From: Oxytricha trifallax
Lineage: Eukaryota > Ciliophora > Spirotrichea > Sporadotrichida > Oxytrichidae
Assembly: GCA_000711775.1 (NCBI GenBank)
Contig: ARYC01018441.1
Span: forward strand, 1-64,000
Direction: 5' to 3'
DNA length: 64,000 nt
In this document: positions 51,480 through 61,271 of the stretch, one piece after another
How the letters are laid out: each line of letters starts with the position of its first letter
How positions within the stretch are numbered: the stretch's first letter is position 1
The notes under the pieces: model-generated
What the model saw: only the letters and a program-made list of their open reading frames with translations
Databases searched by the model: none
Told to the model about the DNA's origin: nothing
Made by a program: the position numbers and the translations under genes

Positions 51480-51869
51480 CCTTTATTATTTTATTTTCTT
51501 GTTTCGGGTGAATTCAAGTAAGAAAAATTTCACCTATGAATCACAACAGTTGCTTTCATTTAAGCTTTTTTGTTTGCTGGCTTACTCGAATATCTAATCT
51601 TTGATATTTGACATGAAATAGGAAGCAAAAATCTATCTGAAACTTGGGGTACTAAATCGTCAATCTTCAACAAGATTTTGTGGAGAAAATTCAAATCAGA
51701 AACCTTGAAAGAACAAAATTTTAAATCAAAACGAAAAAAGGCTAAATCCATAAAAATTTTCAACTAGGACGAGAAATAGTAACACTAGCACAAGCTTACA
51801 AGTGCTTGTACTGCTGCAGTAGAAAAAGATTATCTGGAAGAATCTGTTGTGAATTTATAAACTTATTGA
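51480..51869 (+). pseudogene. Coding-like island, frame unresolved
   Basis: GC rises here and at least two plus-strand frames look like protein. One (51481 to about 51695) reads NFTYESQQLLSFKLFCLLAY and DMKQEAKIYLKLGVLNRQ before TGA. A second, entered near there by a one-base shift, reads LGREIVTLAQAYKCLYCC and onward. A third, open from 51612 to TGA 51867, reads SETWGTKSSIFNKILWRKF. Most likely a gene piece with one or more indels. The minus-strand ATG frame at 51763-51560 is regarded as a shadow. Confidence 0.4.
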
Positions 51870-53124
51870 CTTATTTTTTTTTTAACTGGACAAGATTCTT
51901 ACATATAATTTTCTATAAAGTAATTTCATAAAGGAAGTTCCAATTTATTACTTTGAATTTTAATTAAAAAAATTAGACTTAATCCTAATTAATGAATATA
52001 GATTAAATTTAATAAGTCATTTCTTTTAATAACTAGATATAGAAAAATTTTAACATTTAATTTGTAATACTTTTAATTTTTGGAAGAATATAAATAAAAT
52101 TATAACATTTTTATACTTTAATATCTATACTTAATTTACTAAATTGCTCGATAAAATAATATGGAATTCCCTATCGCCTATATATTTAAAACAGAAGCCT
52201 CAATATAATAAATGCTACTACATCATCAATTTATATCCTTACAATTGTTTTATTAGTCCTTATCACTTAAATTGTAACCTATATTTACCTTTCATTTTAA
52301 TTTAATAATCTTAACTTATCAGTTGATATAATTATATCTTACTTAAAATATAATTATTTTTATCAAAATAATTAAATTATTATAATAATTAAAAAATTTA
52401 AAATTATAATTTTTTGATTTTTAGAAATAACTTCTTCTAAGTAATAAAATATTTTAAAAATATTCATCAAACGGGCTTATTCAAAAATTATTGATATATA
52501 AAATAATAACGAAAATTGTAATAGTTTAAATTATTATAATATACGAGTTATGTTTATTTATCAGTTAATTAATTATTAAATTTCAATTATCTCAAATTAA
52601 ATGACATCTTAAATAAACATTAAATGATTAAAATATTGTATTTATTCATATAAATTTGAAACATTTATCTAACATTATTTTTTACAATAATAATTGTATT
52701 AATAATTGTTTAAAATATCAGTCATGGAATTCGGGAGTCTTAATCGTGATATACAATTATTTTTAAAGTTCAATTTCTTTTTTAGATATTGAAGAAATGA
52801 GGACGATTAGATATGCAGATACCATAAATTTAGATTTTCAATTTATTTAAAATATTATCAAGGAGAATTAAAAACTCAAAATATTGAAGATTATCAAGAA
52901 GCATACTTCTGTTTAATGTTAAATTTTGAAATTCTATATAACATAAGAGAGATTATTTGTATTTAATAGTTTCAATCGAAATTTAATTGTATATATTTCG
53001 TTCTATATTTATTGATATTATAAAAGATACTAAATAAATTATATCATTTTTGCAATAAAACTAATAGCGATATTGAATATAATATTAAACTCTCATATTT
53101 AGATATTTATGATAATAAAATCTT
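51870..53124. other. AT-rich spacer, nothing recognised
   Basis: No element or coding-like frame seen up to the minus-strand exon pair. Confidence 0.35.
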
Positions 53125-53335
53125 ATTTTCTTAGCTTCTAATGATGACTTTTATTATTTCTCTTTAGCATTAGCATCTGCTACTAGCTTAAGCCTTTTGA
53201 ATTTGCTGCTCTATACTATTTTATTTTAATCAATGTTACAAATCGTACCTGAAATTGTAAAGGTAATCTATTAAGCATAGTCATTTGATTTTCCTCAATA
53301 AAATCTAAAAAGTAATTATCTATTTGGCATTTATT
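53125..53335 (-). pseudogene. Two-exon gene remnant with a 38-nt intron, paralogue of 8.8 kb
   Basis: The minus-strand first exon (53335-53249) reads CQIDNYFLDFIEENQ and MTMLNRLPLQFQ. Bases 53248-53211 form GTACG...TATAG, a 38-nt AT-rich GT-AG intron. The second exon (53210 to about 53125) reads SSKFKRLKLVADANAKEKQQ then SSLEAKK and runs into AT-rich sequence without a stop. Removing 38 nt is what keeps the frame. The 8.8-kb copy has the same two protein pieces. A short internal eliminated sequence with a 2-bp AG pointer would look the same. No family is recognised; the ends are probably lost. Confidence 0.5.
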
Positions 53336-53871
53336 ATACTGAATAGATTTTTTTTTATCTATATATAATTTTGCTTATTATTTCAAATCAATTTAATGAA
53401 ATTATGGTTCTATAAAAATTATTAGGATACAAGAAACATTAAATCCAAAGAAAAAATCAGAGTATCTCAAAAAATATTAAAAATATATAATTGTTGCAAA
53501 GATTTTATAATTAACTGTAAATTAATAAATGAAATAAAATCAAGTACACTTTAAGATTCAACAAAATTAATCATGACCATCACACTTACGCTCATGAGCA
53601 TCGTTCATAATTACCATCCTACAGCTTTTTTTTATTTAAAAGACATACACTTAAAATTTTAGAATCACTCTTATCACTATTGTTCTACTAATGATTTTAA
53701 AATTATGGTTATTAAATTAGTTTCGATTTCCGTAAACAATCCCTATAAAATAAAAAGAAAAATTAAAATGTGAAGGAATTGTTACTAGACCAAAAATCTA
53801 AAATACAAAAAGCTTTTTTTATGAATTGTAATGCTAATCTATATATTTATTTATTTAATAAATTTAAATTT

Positions 53872-53887
53872 ATTGATTCAATATTTA
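53872..53887 (+). repeat. 16-bp direct repeat near left TBE end
   Basis: ATTGATTCAATATTTA, identical to 58020-58035. Continuing to the TBE edge it forms an imperfect 28-bp repeat, of which the right copy starts exactly at the TBE end. Confidence 0.7.
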
Positions 53888-53899
53888 ATTAAATTTATT

Positions 53900-53977
53900 C
53901 AAAACCCCAAAACCCCTTAGTGAGGTTTATAAGTGCTTTGATTTGTAGGGTATAGTTGGGGTCTTATTGGGGTTAGT
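53900..53977 (+). repeat. TBE left terminal inverted repeat
   Basis: Identical to the right end for 75 bp, then one base differs in length within GGGGTTTAGTAGAGAAA. Confidence 0.95.
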
Positions 53978-54038
53978 AGAGAAAACGCATGTTTTTTATG
54001 AATTTAATGAATATTTAATGAGTATTACTGTACTTAAT

Positions 54039-55487
54039 TCAAACAAATTTTATCTGCTTATCTTTGTGATACCTCTTGAATTTAGCAGTCTGTAGTTGTT
54101 CTAGTATATCATCCAATGATTATCGTGGATATGCTGGAGCTTTTACGATGACCATCTCAACTATCTTCTTAATTTCATTGCATATTTCATTTTGCTTAAT
54201 ATGTTTAGCAGCCAAACTTATTGATTATTTCTCATGTTTTGTTCCAAAGTATGACATACTTTCCATATCGCACTCTAAGATAATTGCAGCTACCGCCCAA
54301 ACATCCCATTATACAGAGCCATTTGTCCATTTCTCTCTTATAGGGAAGTATCCTGGAGTGCCTAAAACCTTAGCTAAAGTCACTATCTCTTGTCTTATTG
54401 CTCTGTTGAAATCTATGACTACTACTTCTAAAGGGCAGAGATTTAGCATTACATTTTCTGGCTTCAAATCTCTATGAACATACCCTAGATCATGGAGCTC
54501 TTTCACACCCTTAGTCATATCTGTGAGTATCTCATTCAAATCATCAGGATATCTATTATGGTAGAGATACTCTCTTAGAGTCATTTCAAACTTCTTGAGT
54601 CTCAATGCAATAAAACCATGACCAAGTATAACTCCGTCGAGCTTAGCTAAGTTCTTGCATTATCTTTTCTAAGCCTCTCTCAGTACTATGTATTCATTTG
54701 CAAACTCATTTTAATATTGCTCGTTCTTAATGAGATACTTGAATGGATATACCTTGTATGCGAATTCATCAACAACTATAAGTTTTACCTTGTTAGGTAC
54801 GTCAATATTCAAATAGTTTTCAATACAGCTGCTTATGTCGACTGCATTTAATGCAGGTATATACATTGCTCTCTCTTATAAGCATGCAATATACATACCA
54901 TTTGCTGGTTGGTTCATTGACTCAAACCGCTTCTATCTCTTAAGTCTCTCCTACTACTCTATTTGTGAATCAAGAGAGTTATTTTTTCTTTTAGCAGGTA
55001 CAAGCTTTTAAGTTTCCTCATCTTTAATCAGGAATTCGCTTAGATGATGCTTTTGCATATGTCTCTTTACTTTAGCTGAGTGCGTATAAGACTTCATGCA
55101 GGTAGTGCATTAGTATCTACCATCTACTTTATCATGCTTGAAGTAGATCTTAGCTCTACCAGAGTGTACCTCTTTGATGTGTCTCTTCAAGCTAGACTCA
55201 GTTGAGAAGAAATTTTAGCAGTCTTCACATTAAAATGTTTTAATTTTTTCTATTGGTTGCTGTTCCTTATCTTCCTCAACCAATTCAACTTATGTTTAAA
55301 CTCCCATCTCAGCACTCTACTTCTTGTTTTAAACTTAAATTTTAAAGACCTCAGCTTCAAACTCTAGAGCTCTTAGCTCTACCTCCTTTTCAATATAAAT
55401 TACTTCTGGTTTCTTGGAGGAGCCAAAGTTGAGCAATGATTAACCTGTTCCAAGAGAAACTGCCTTACGATTTAAGTTAGCCGCCAT
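54039..55487 (-). CDS. TBE 57-kDa protein: two C2H2 zinc fingers plus kinase-like domain, intact
   Basis: ATG at 55487 (MAANLNRKAVSLGTG) to TGA at 54041-54039 gives 482 residues, the expected size of the TBE 57-kDa ORF, with no internal TGA. Zinc fingers: C87-x2-C90...H103/H108 and C127-x2-C130...H143/H147. The kinase-like domain covers about residues 235-470: a candidate ATP-binding Lys in YLIKNE (254), catalytic loop HRDLKPEN (338-345), metal-binding DFN (359-361) in place of DFG, then GTPGYFPIREKW. No clear glycine-rich loop is visible. It is known as a TBE-encoded protein under selection; its role in transposition or excision is not settled. It is read divergently from the 22-kDa ORF. TAA/TAG = Gln throughout. 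Confidence 0.95.
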
Positions 55488-56075
55488 GTTTAAATTCAAA
55501 TTTAAATTTCTATTATTAATAAGTAAAAACCTCACTGGCTATACTAACTTTGTATAGGAGCTGGCACTGCAACAACAATGGTTGATTCTTAGGTGTTAGA
55601 CATCATATTTATACTTAGTTTATAACTATAAATTTTCTAATTTTATGCTTAAATATTTTTAATTTTGGTACCAACTGAGAATAAATTCAGGTTGGTACTG
55701 GTACCAATTAGGTTTTGAACCATTTTGGAACTTTTCCATTAAAACCTCATTAGTTTAAAACTAGGTACTAATTAAGTATTGGTACTATTAAATTGGTACC
55801 AATTAAATTTAAACGAATTTAGTACCGGTACTAATCAAATTTAAACAAATTTAGTACTAATTTAATGGAACTAAATTGATAAAAATGGAGCTCCATCTCT
55901 GAAGTTTGTTACAGCTTCTGCCAGCTTTCTCCACGTATCCTTACCAGGTTGACCTCCTATAAGATGCCCATATTTAATACTAAGATTTTTAACAGTAGGA
56001 TCCAGAACTCTATATATTAAAATTTGAAATTCAATAACAAGAGAAGGAACAAGGATGGAATCTATAAGTACTGCA
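55488..56075. promoter_or_regulatory. Divergent control region of the complete TBE
   Basis: Between the 57-kDa and 22-kDa start codons. GTAC-centred boxes (GGTACC, GGTACT, TAGTACC) cluster at 55665-55865, as in the other TBE copy at 355-545. Promoter function is inferred from position and conservation. Confidence 0.5.
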
Positions 56076-56845
56076 ATGAAGAGGGTTGAAGCTTAAGAAA
56101 TGATCTCAAGATTTAGAAGCAAGGAAGATCTCTATCGATACCTCACTTAGCATGGTAAGCATGTGACATATACTTAATCATATACTATAGTGGGTTTATT
56201 CCTTCCAACGATGGAAGGTACCAAAATTTCATTCTTAAAAGCTATACTCTGCGATGAGAAGAAAGCCTTCAAAAACAGTGAAATAAAGTTGATAGATATA
56301 CCAAACTACCCAGAGATTTCAGTCACTAATCTCTACGAGGATGCGATGAAAGATGAAGAGTTGGTAGTTTATCTTCCTACCAAGAAACAACTCTCTAACA
56401 AGCTTCCAGAAAGGAGCTTCTTCTTTGGAGTTCTTGGCACTTTAAGAGAGAGTTATCTCAGAGAGATCATTGAAGAAGCTCACAAAAAACGCTACTCTAT
56501 TTCTCCTGAAGATTAAAAGAAGCAAGGCATACTAATAAGCGAGACCTGGCTCGCTGAGCTTAAGAAGCACCCATTCCTCTCTAGTAAGCTTTGATTCATA
56601 ACTTTGTAGGGAAACCTGGAACTGGTATATTCCTAATGAAAGAGCATGCGAAGGTTCACAGAGAGAGAAAGTCATAGACTATTTATGAAGTGAGCAAAAG
56701 ACTTTATAAAGATGTCTAAAAGCTAGAAGAAATGAACATAGATGCAGGAGCTGGCACAAAGAGAAGAAATATGGGTCCAAGCAAGCCTTAAGAAGAGGAG
56801 AAGAAAGAGAAGCCAAACCCCTTTATGGGCCAATTTAATATGTGA
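56076..56845 (+). pseudogene. TBE 22-kDa ORF with a frameshift
   Basis: Starts at ATG 56076 (MKRVEAQEMISRF), the Met shared with the other TBE copy; an extra in-frame ATG lies at 56055. It reads through LFLPTMEGTKISFLKAILCD and SFFFGVLGTLRESYLREII to ...HPFLSSK, where TGA stops the frame at 56592-56594. The natural continuation (NFVGKPGTGIFLMKEHAKVH ... NPFMGQFNM) is in the frame one base back and ends with TGA 56843-56845. So one base was lost or gained near 56588-56600. The function of this ORF in TBE elements is unknown; no domain is visible. It converges on the transposase gene with 6 bp between the stops. Confidence 0.88.
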
Positions 56846-56851
56846 ATATAT

Positions 56852-57916
56852 TCATTCGTTTAAATCTAAAACTTATTTATAAACATTCATTCTTCCTTCT
56901 CTCGCACAAACTGTTGTCTTATCTACGCTTACTCTCTTACAGCTGCTTTGAATCAAGTCTACTGTATCGATAGGCAAGTCATGCATAAGATGATACAGCA
57001 GCAGCTTCTTGTAGTGAGTCTTGATTTAACTCCAGTAGAATTCTATTCCATTAAATTAAGGACTATAAGGAACGTTATAAACAGGAGTTATATTTAGGTC
57101 TTCATAAGCTTTCTTAGACTCCTTAGTCTTATGAACTGAAAGGTTATCAACAAACAGGATGATCTCTTGGTTGCTATACTTCTCTCTGAGCTTATGTAGG
57201 AACTCTATATACTACTCTCGCTTAATAGAGCGAGGGTGAATCACATAACTCTCTAAGCCTGAATCTTCACTTATACCAGCTAAAATTGCATGGGTGACTA
57301 CCTTCACTTTTTAGTCATAAACTTCTATATTATCATACTTCTTATACCATGACTTATTAATAAAAGTGTTGAAAGTAAACACAGCTTCATCTGCATGTAT
57401 GAACTTGATGTTATTATCAATAGCTCTCTGCATTTAATCATATATATAGTTTAAATTATTACTATAAAATGGCACTGTAAAATCAATCACTCTCTTCACT
57501 CTGTTGACAGTCTTGAAAGTAATACCATTTCTTCTATAAATGTTGGCTATAGTCTAAGGAGAGATGCGCATATCAGGAAACTTGCGATGAAACATTACAG
57601 CTCGCTAGTCTAGAGGAAAGTGTGCCCAATACTTTAAAGTCTTAGAGTCACAGAGGTAGTCAATATGGTGCTGTGAGAACTTTTATTTTCTAGCAGGATG
57701 CTTTCAAGTACCAGAATTAAAATGCTAAACAGCTAACATGCAGTGATACCTAACAGTAGAGGCACTCTTGTGTAAGAGCTTTGCAATAGCTGCATAATTC
57801 AATACTGGTTTGACTTAATCTATATTAATACTCGTACCATACCTAAGCTGAAGCAGTAAATCTAAATATTTCTCATCATAAATCGACCCTAAATTTCGCT
57901 AATTTCTATTTCTCAT
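56852..57916 (-). pseudogene. TBE transposase (DD34E, Tc1/mariner/IS630 type) with premature TGA
   Basis: ATG 57916 (MRNRNQRNLGSIYDEKYLD) to TGA 56854-56852, 354 codons, matching the 42-kDa TBE transposase. The N-terminal part is a helix-turn-helix region (AAIAKLLHKSASTVRYH). The catalytic triad is preserved: D176 in FIHADEAVF, D257 in LFVDNLSVHK and E292 in FNGIEFYW, with 34 residues between the last two. A TGA at codon 71 (57706-57704) interrupts the frame between the DNA-binding and catalytic parts. TGA is a true stop in this code, so the product would be truncated. The rest of the frame is undamaged, indicating recent inactivation. Confidence 0.95.
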
Positions 57917-57941
57917 TTTGTAAATAGGCCTAATTTCTCTA

Positions 57942-58019
57942 CTAAACCCCAATAAGACCCCAACTATACCCTACAAATCAAAGCACTTATAAACCTCACT
58001 AAGGGGTTTTGGGGTTTTG
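57942..58019 (-). repeat. TBE right terminal inverted repeat
   Basis: Mirror of 53900-53977, ending in the C4A4-type tip at 58019. Confidence 0.95.
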
Positions 58020-58035
58020 ATTGATTCAATATTTA
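58020..58035 (+). repeat. 16-bp direct repeat at right TBE end
   Basis: ATTGATTCAATATTTA, starting with the ATT target duplication; identical to 53872-53887. Confidence 0.7.
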
Positions 58036-58434
58036 TAAAATAAATTCTTAATTTTTTATTTTGTTGTCTCTTTTTAATCTTAATATCTATTGTAATCATA
58101 ATATCATTGTAAAACCCATTTAGAAATAAGGCTAAGTAAATTATTTTAGAAGTATAAATAAAACAAATTCTATAACTTATAATATAATTAAATGAATAAA
58201 ACATCATAATAAAAATTTTAATTTCATCTAATAATTATATTTTAAATTATAAAAAGATTTAGAAAAAATTTTTATAAAAATTTTAGACAACAGGTTTATT
58301 AGAGAAGTTCAATATATTATTTGAGTTATCTCTAACATCCAATTTTTTTTTCTCAAAAAACCCCCCACTCTTATTAATTTAAATATATTCATTTTAATAA
58401 AAATATCATTAGGTTTGATTTTACTTATAATTCT

Positions 58435-58690
58435 TAGATGTTATTAGTACCCTTTTAATTAATTTATTTAATTTAATTATAATTTCTCAAATTTCTCTCG
58501 CTTATATACTCATTAGTAAAAATTACATTTTATATAGTTATATTAAGATTAAAAAGATAGGGTTAAAAAGATTAAGTTTATGTTAAACATTCCTTAGCAA
58601 CTTATCAGTAAAGATATTGTAATATTAATAATTAAAAGGATGATGTTATAGAGCTTAATAGTATAGATAAAGGGAAATTAAAATAAGATA
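58435..58690 (+). repeat. Core repeat, copy 7
   Basis: TACCCTTTTAATTAATTT, TTTAATTATAATTTCTCAAA, the box CTCGCTTATATACTCATTAG (58497-58516), TTAAGATTAAAAAGATAGGG, CTTAGCAACTTATCAGTAAAG (58592-58612), GATAAAGGGAAATTAAAATAAGATAGGAG. Closest to copy 2. Confidence 0.85.
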
Positions 58691-60439
58691 GGAGGTTTTA
58701 ATATAATTTACAAATATATTTGATAAAATTTTATTTTTAATTTCTGAATGATTTTAATTTGAATTCTTACTAAAATTACTTTCTCGAATCATGTATAGAT
58801 TTGTATTAAATTTAATAATTATTTCATTTGTAAGAAGGTTTATTTAATTGAATTTTCTTTTCGTAATAGTTCAATAATTACATTTTTTCTATCTATTTAT
58901 TTTAATTAAATTCAAGAAAAAAACTTTTTGTAAAATCCTTTATAAATATATGTAATTAAACATATTATTTAAAAATTTGACAATTTTATTATATATATCT
59001 TTAAAAAACTAAGAAGATAATTTTTTAGAATAGTTATTTTATTTTTAAGATTTCCCAATTTTTTTATTAACTTACTTTATTCATAATAATTAATTGGTAA
59101 ATCCATCCATTAAGTAATTATCGAATTTGTAATGTAAATAAGATGATTAGAACATTTGATTGTTAATTACATGACTATTATAAAAGGTTTTCAACAGTAT
59201 ACAATATCTAGAAAGTTAATATAAATTTACTTATCATAATTTTACTTTAAAATACTTTATTACATCTAAAAAATACCATTAAATTATAAAATAAAATATT
59301 AATATTAATTAGATAAATGATCTTTTTAAATTCAATTAATTAAATTTATTAACTATATAATATAATTTTTTATATAAAAACTAATTTATATAAATCAATT
59401 TAACATTAATTATAAGTTACTATGCTACAAATATATTGATATTGAGAGTTTGATTTAATTATGTACTTTTTACTTGACTTTATTGGCTACTACTATATCA
59501 CTTATTTAAAAAGGGACATAAAACTAGCACCGATTTCATATTTATAATTATCAAGTTTATCGATACTATAAAACTTTTTAAAAAAATTAGGTTATTATTG
59601 GGATTACTAGAAGAAATTAATATAAAACAAGAATTAGTTATTTAAGATAAAAGAAAAATTTTAATTTGCTAACGAAACAATGGGTGTTACCAAGATTCTT
59701 CGAGAAATTACAGGAAAATGATATCATTAAATGATAACATATTAAATTATTAAAGTGATTAATGCCAAGCCAATTAAAAATATGATTTTAAAAGGTTTTA
59801 AAATATGATTTTAAAAATTATGATATCTTGAATAAAAATATCTTAAAATTAATTTATTATGCTTAGAATTTTTTTACCAATAAATTTCCATAATTTACAA
59901 CTAGATTTAACTTAAAATACTATTTACGAAAAATGGCTACTATGGTTATTATGATATATTAATTTGACTAGGTCATAAAATGCTATAAGGATTTTATCCT
60001 AAAACAGCAATTAACTTTAAATCTTAAAATATAAAAGTAAGAGGGTATTTTGAGAAAACTGAAATTAGACTATTTATTTGTTTTAATATAATAATAGCAA
60101 TCTAAAGAATATTGCAATAAAAAATTTAAGCTAAATAAAATCAAGATATATTCTAAATAAGAAATTTTGAAGATAGAACTAAAAATATTAATTATTTTAT
60201 ATTTTTAAAATTATATCTGCTCACTAAAGTTAGTTTAAAAACATAATTTATCCTTTTAGATATGCAATTATTGGTTGCATTTTATACTATAAAATTAACA
60301 TGAAATTTACATATTAAAAATATAAAAAAACTAAATACTTTTATCTCTAAAATTTTATCAGCAAATACATAAACCCCAATACGTATGTACACATAGAATT
60401 TGTAAGTTGATAAAAAGTTTTAAGTATATCGATAAATAA

Positions 60440-60690
60440 GGAAATTTAAAAGGACAGAATTTAACTTAATTTGAGGGAGCCGATCGAGAGAATGCAAGTA
60501 CGGTGAAGTTGGGAAAAAATTCATAATTTTATTTCGAGGCCATTCTTACCAGTCTTATAGAGTTTGAGATGCTGATCAAGAATATATGGGGTTTGTACCC
60601 TGCTGACCGACTAGGGGCGAAGTTTTACCGTTCACACTATTTAAGAAGGGATGCGGTTTTACCTCCACATTTGAATTAAGTTTGGTTTTT
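60440..60690. other. Higher-GC coding-like island, strand unresolved
   Basis: The AT-rich series ends here. On the plus strand a TGA-free frame reads GADRENASTVKLGKN, TSLIEFEMLIKNIWGLY and LGAKFYRSHYLRRDAVLPP and continues into AT-rich DNA. On the minus strand another TGA-free frame reads SNSIRLVRMASK and NYEFFPNFTVLAFSRSAPSN. Both look protein-like, as sometimes happens when a structured RNA gene or its fragment is translated, so a non-coding origin is possible. I could not match it to rRNA by memory. Confidence 0.35.
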
Positions 60691-60752
60691 ATTAATTAAT
60701 AATTACTACTTTAATAATTAAACTAATAATGGAAATCAAAAAGTGATAAATC

Positions 60753-61271
60753 TGCGATCGCTATCGCACTTCCTCTATTAGCAGCGCAACTCACGCACAC
60801 ACCACTAACTTCAGTGCGCTTTGTGTGCACTTTGAAGAGCAACTCGAGTTCTACATTTCCGTGTCTTTAAATTTATGTAAACGCATTTTTTTCATAATTT
60901 TTGTGATAAAGTGAGTGCTATTTTTATTCGCAAATGTTTGTTACACTGGAATAGCATTATAGCGAAGCTATTCATGCACTTTTATTTCATGGTAATTTTT
61001 ATTAATTCACGCTACTTACACTTACACTCTTTACAGAGTGCTTATATACACTTTATTTAATTCACGTAAGTGAACAAGACAAGCAACTGTAAAGTTTATA
61101 ATTACTAATTTTAGCTAACTTTGCACTCTATAAAAGTGCACTTGTTTTGCTAACTTATTTAAGAGACATTTTTTAATTGCTATTTAAATTTATTTAATTC
61201 TATTCAATTTACTTATTTCCAAAATCCTACTATTTTCAATGCAGTTCACTCTGCATCATTACTCTAAGAGT
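60753..61271. repeat. Cluster of short perfect hairpins with AGTG/CACT stems
   Basis: At least seven short inverted repeats lie in 520 bp: TGCGAT-CGCT-ATCGCA (60753-60768), AGTGC...GCACT (60813-60831, extendable to CTTC...GAAG), GAATAGC...GCTATTC (60949-60973), CACTCT-TTAC-AGAGTG (61025-61040), TTCAC-GTAA-GTGAA (61061-61074), TGCACT...AGTGCA (61122-61140) and ACTCT-A-AGAGT (61261-61271). Several share the AGTG or GAGTG stem sequence. No coding frame fits. The spacing is irregular. Protein-binding sites, a structured RNA or a replication-type region are possible; none is shown. Confidence 0.6.

Larger units (their letters stand above)
53900..58019. mobile_element. Complete TBE transposon (4,120 bp)
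   Basis: Both ends are CAAAACCCCAAAACCCC followed by an identical inverted repeat of about 78 bp. ATT is duplicated at 53897-53899 and 58020-58022, fitting the ANT target of TBE elements. Three ORFs are present: a 57-kDa zinc-finger/kinase (minus, intact), a 22-kDa ORF (plus, frameshifted) and a DDE transposase (minus, one premature TGA). Size and content agree with Oxytricha TBE1-type elements. It sits 478 bp before core repeat copy 7; the paralogous segment A is uninterrupted at the matching place near 9550. Confidence 0.97.
53125..60330 (+). repeat. Segmental duplicate B (pairs with 8.8-13.9 kb), carries the TBE
   Basis: See segment A for the matching landmarks. Without the 4,120-bp TBE this copy is about 3.1 kb. 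It lacks the 270-bp MITE and the LINE-like element, showing that all three insertions came after the duplication. Confidence 0.6.

Noticed and set aside
53900..53916. Real telomere / chromosome end
   Set aside because: C4A4 repeats occur only as 17-base tips of an inverted repeat with a target duplication, so they are transposon ends.
57971..58207. Minus-strand ORF starting outside the TBE
   Set aside because: Crosses the transposon end into AT-rich flank; shadow.
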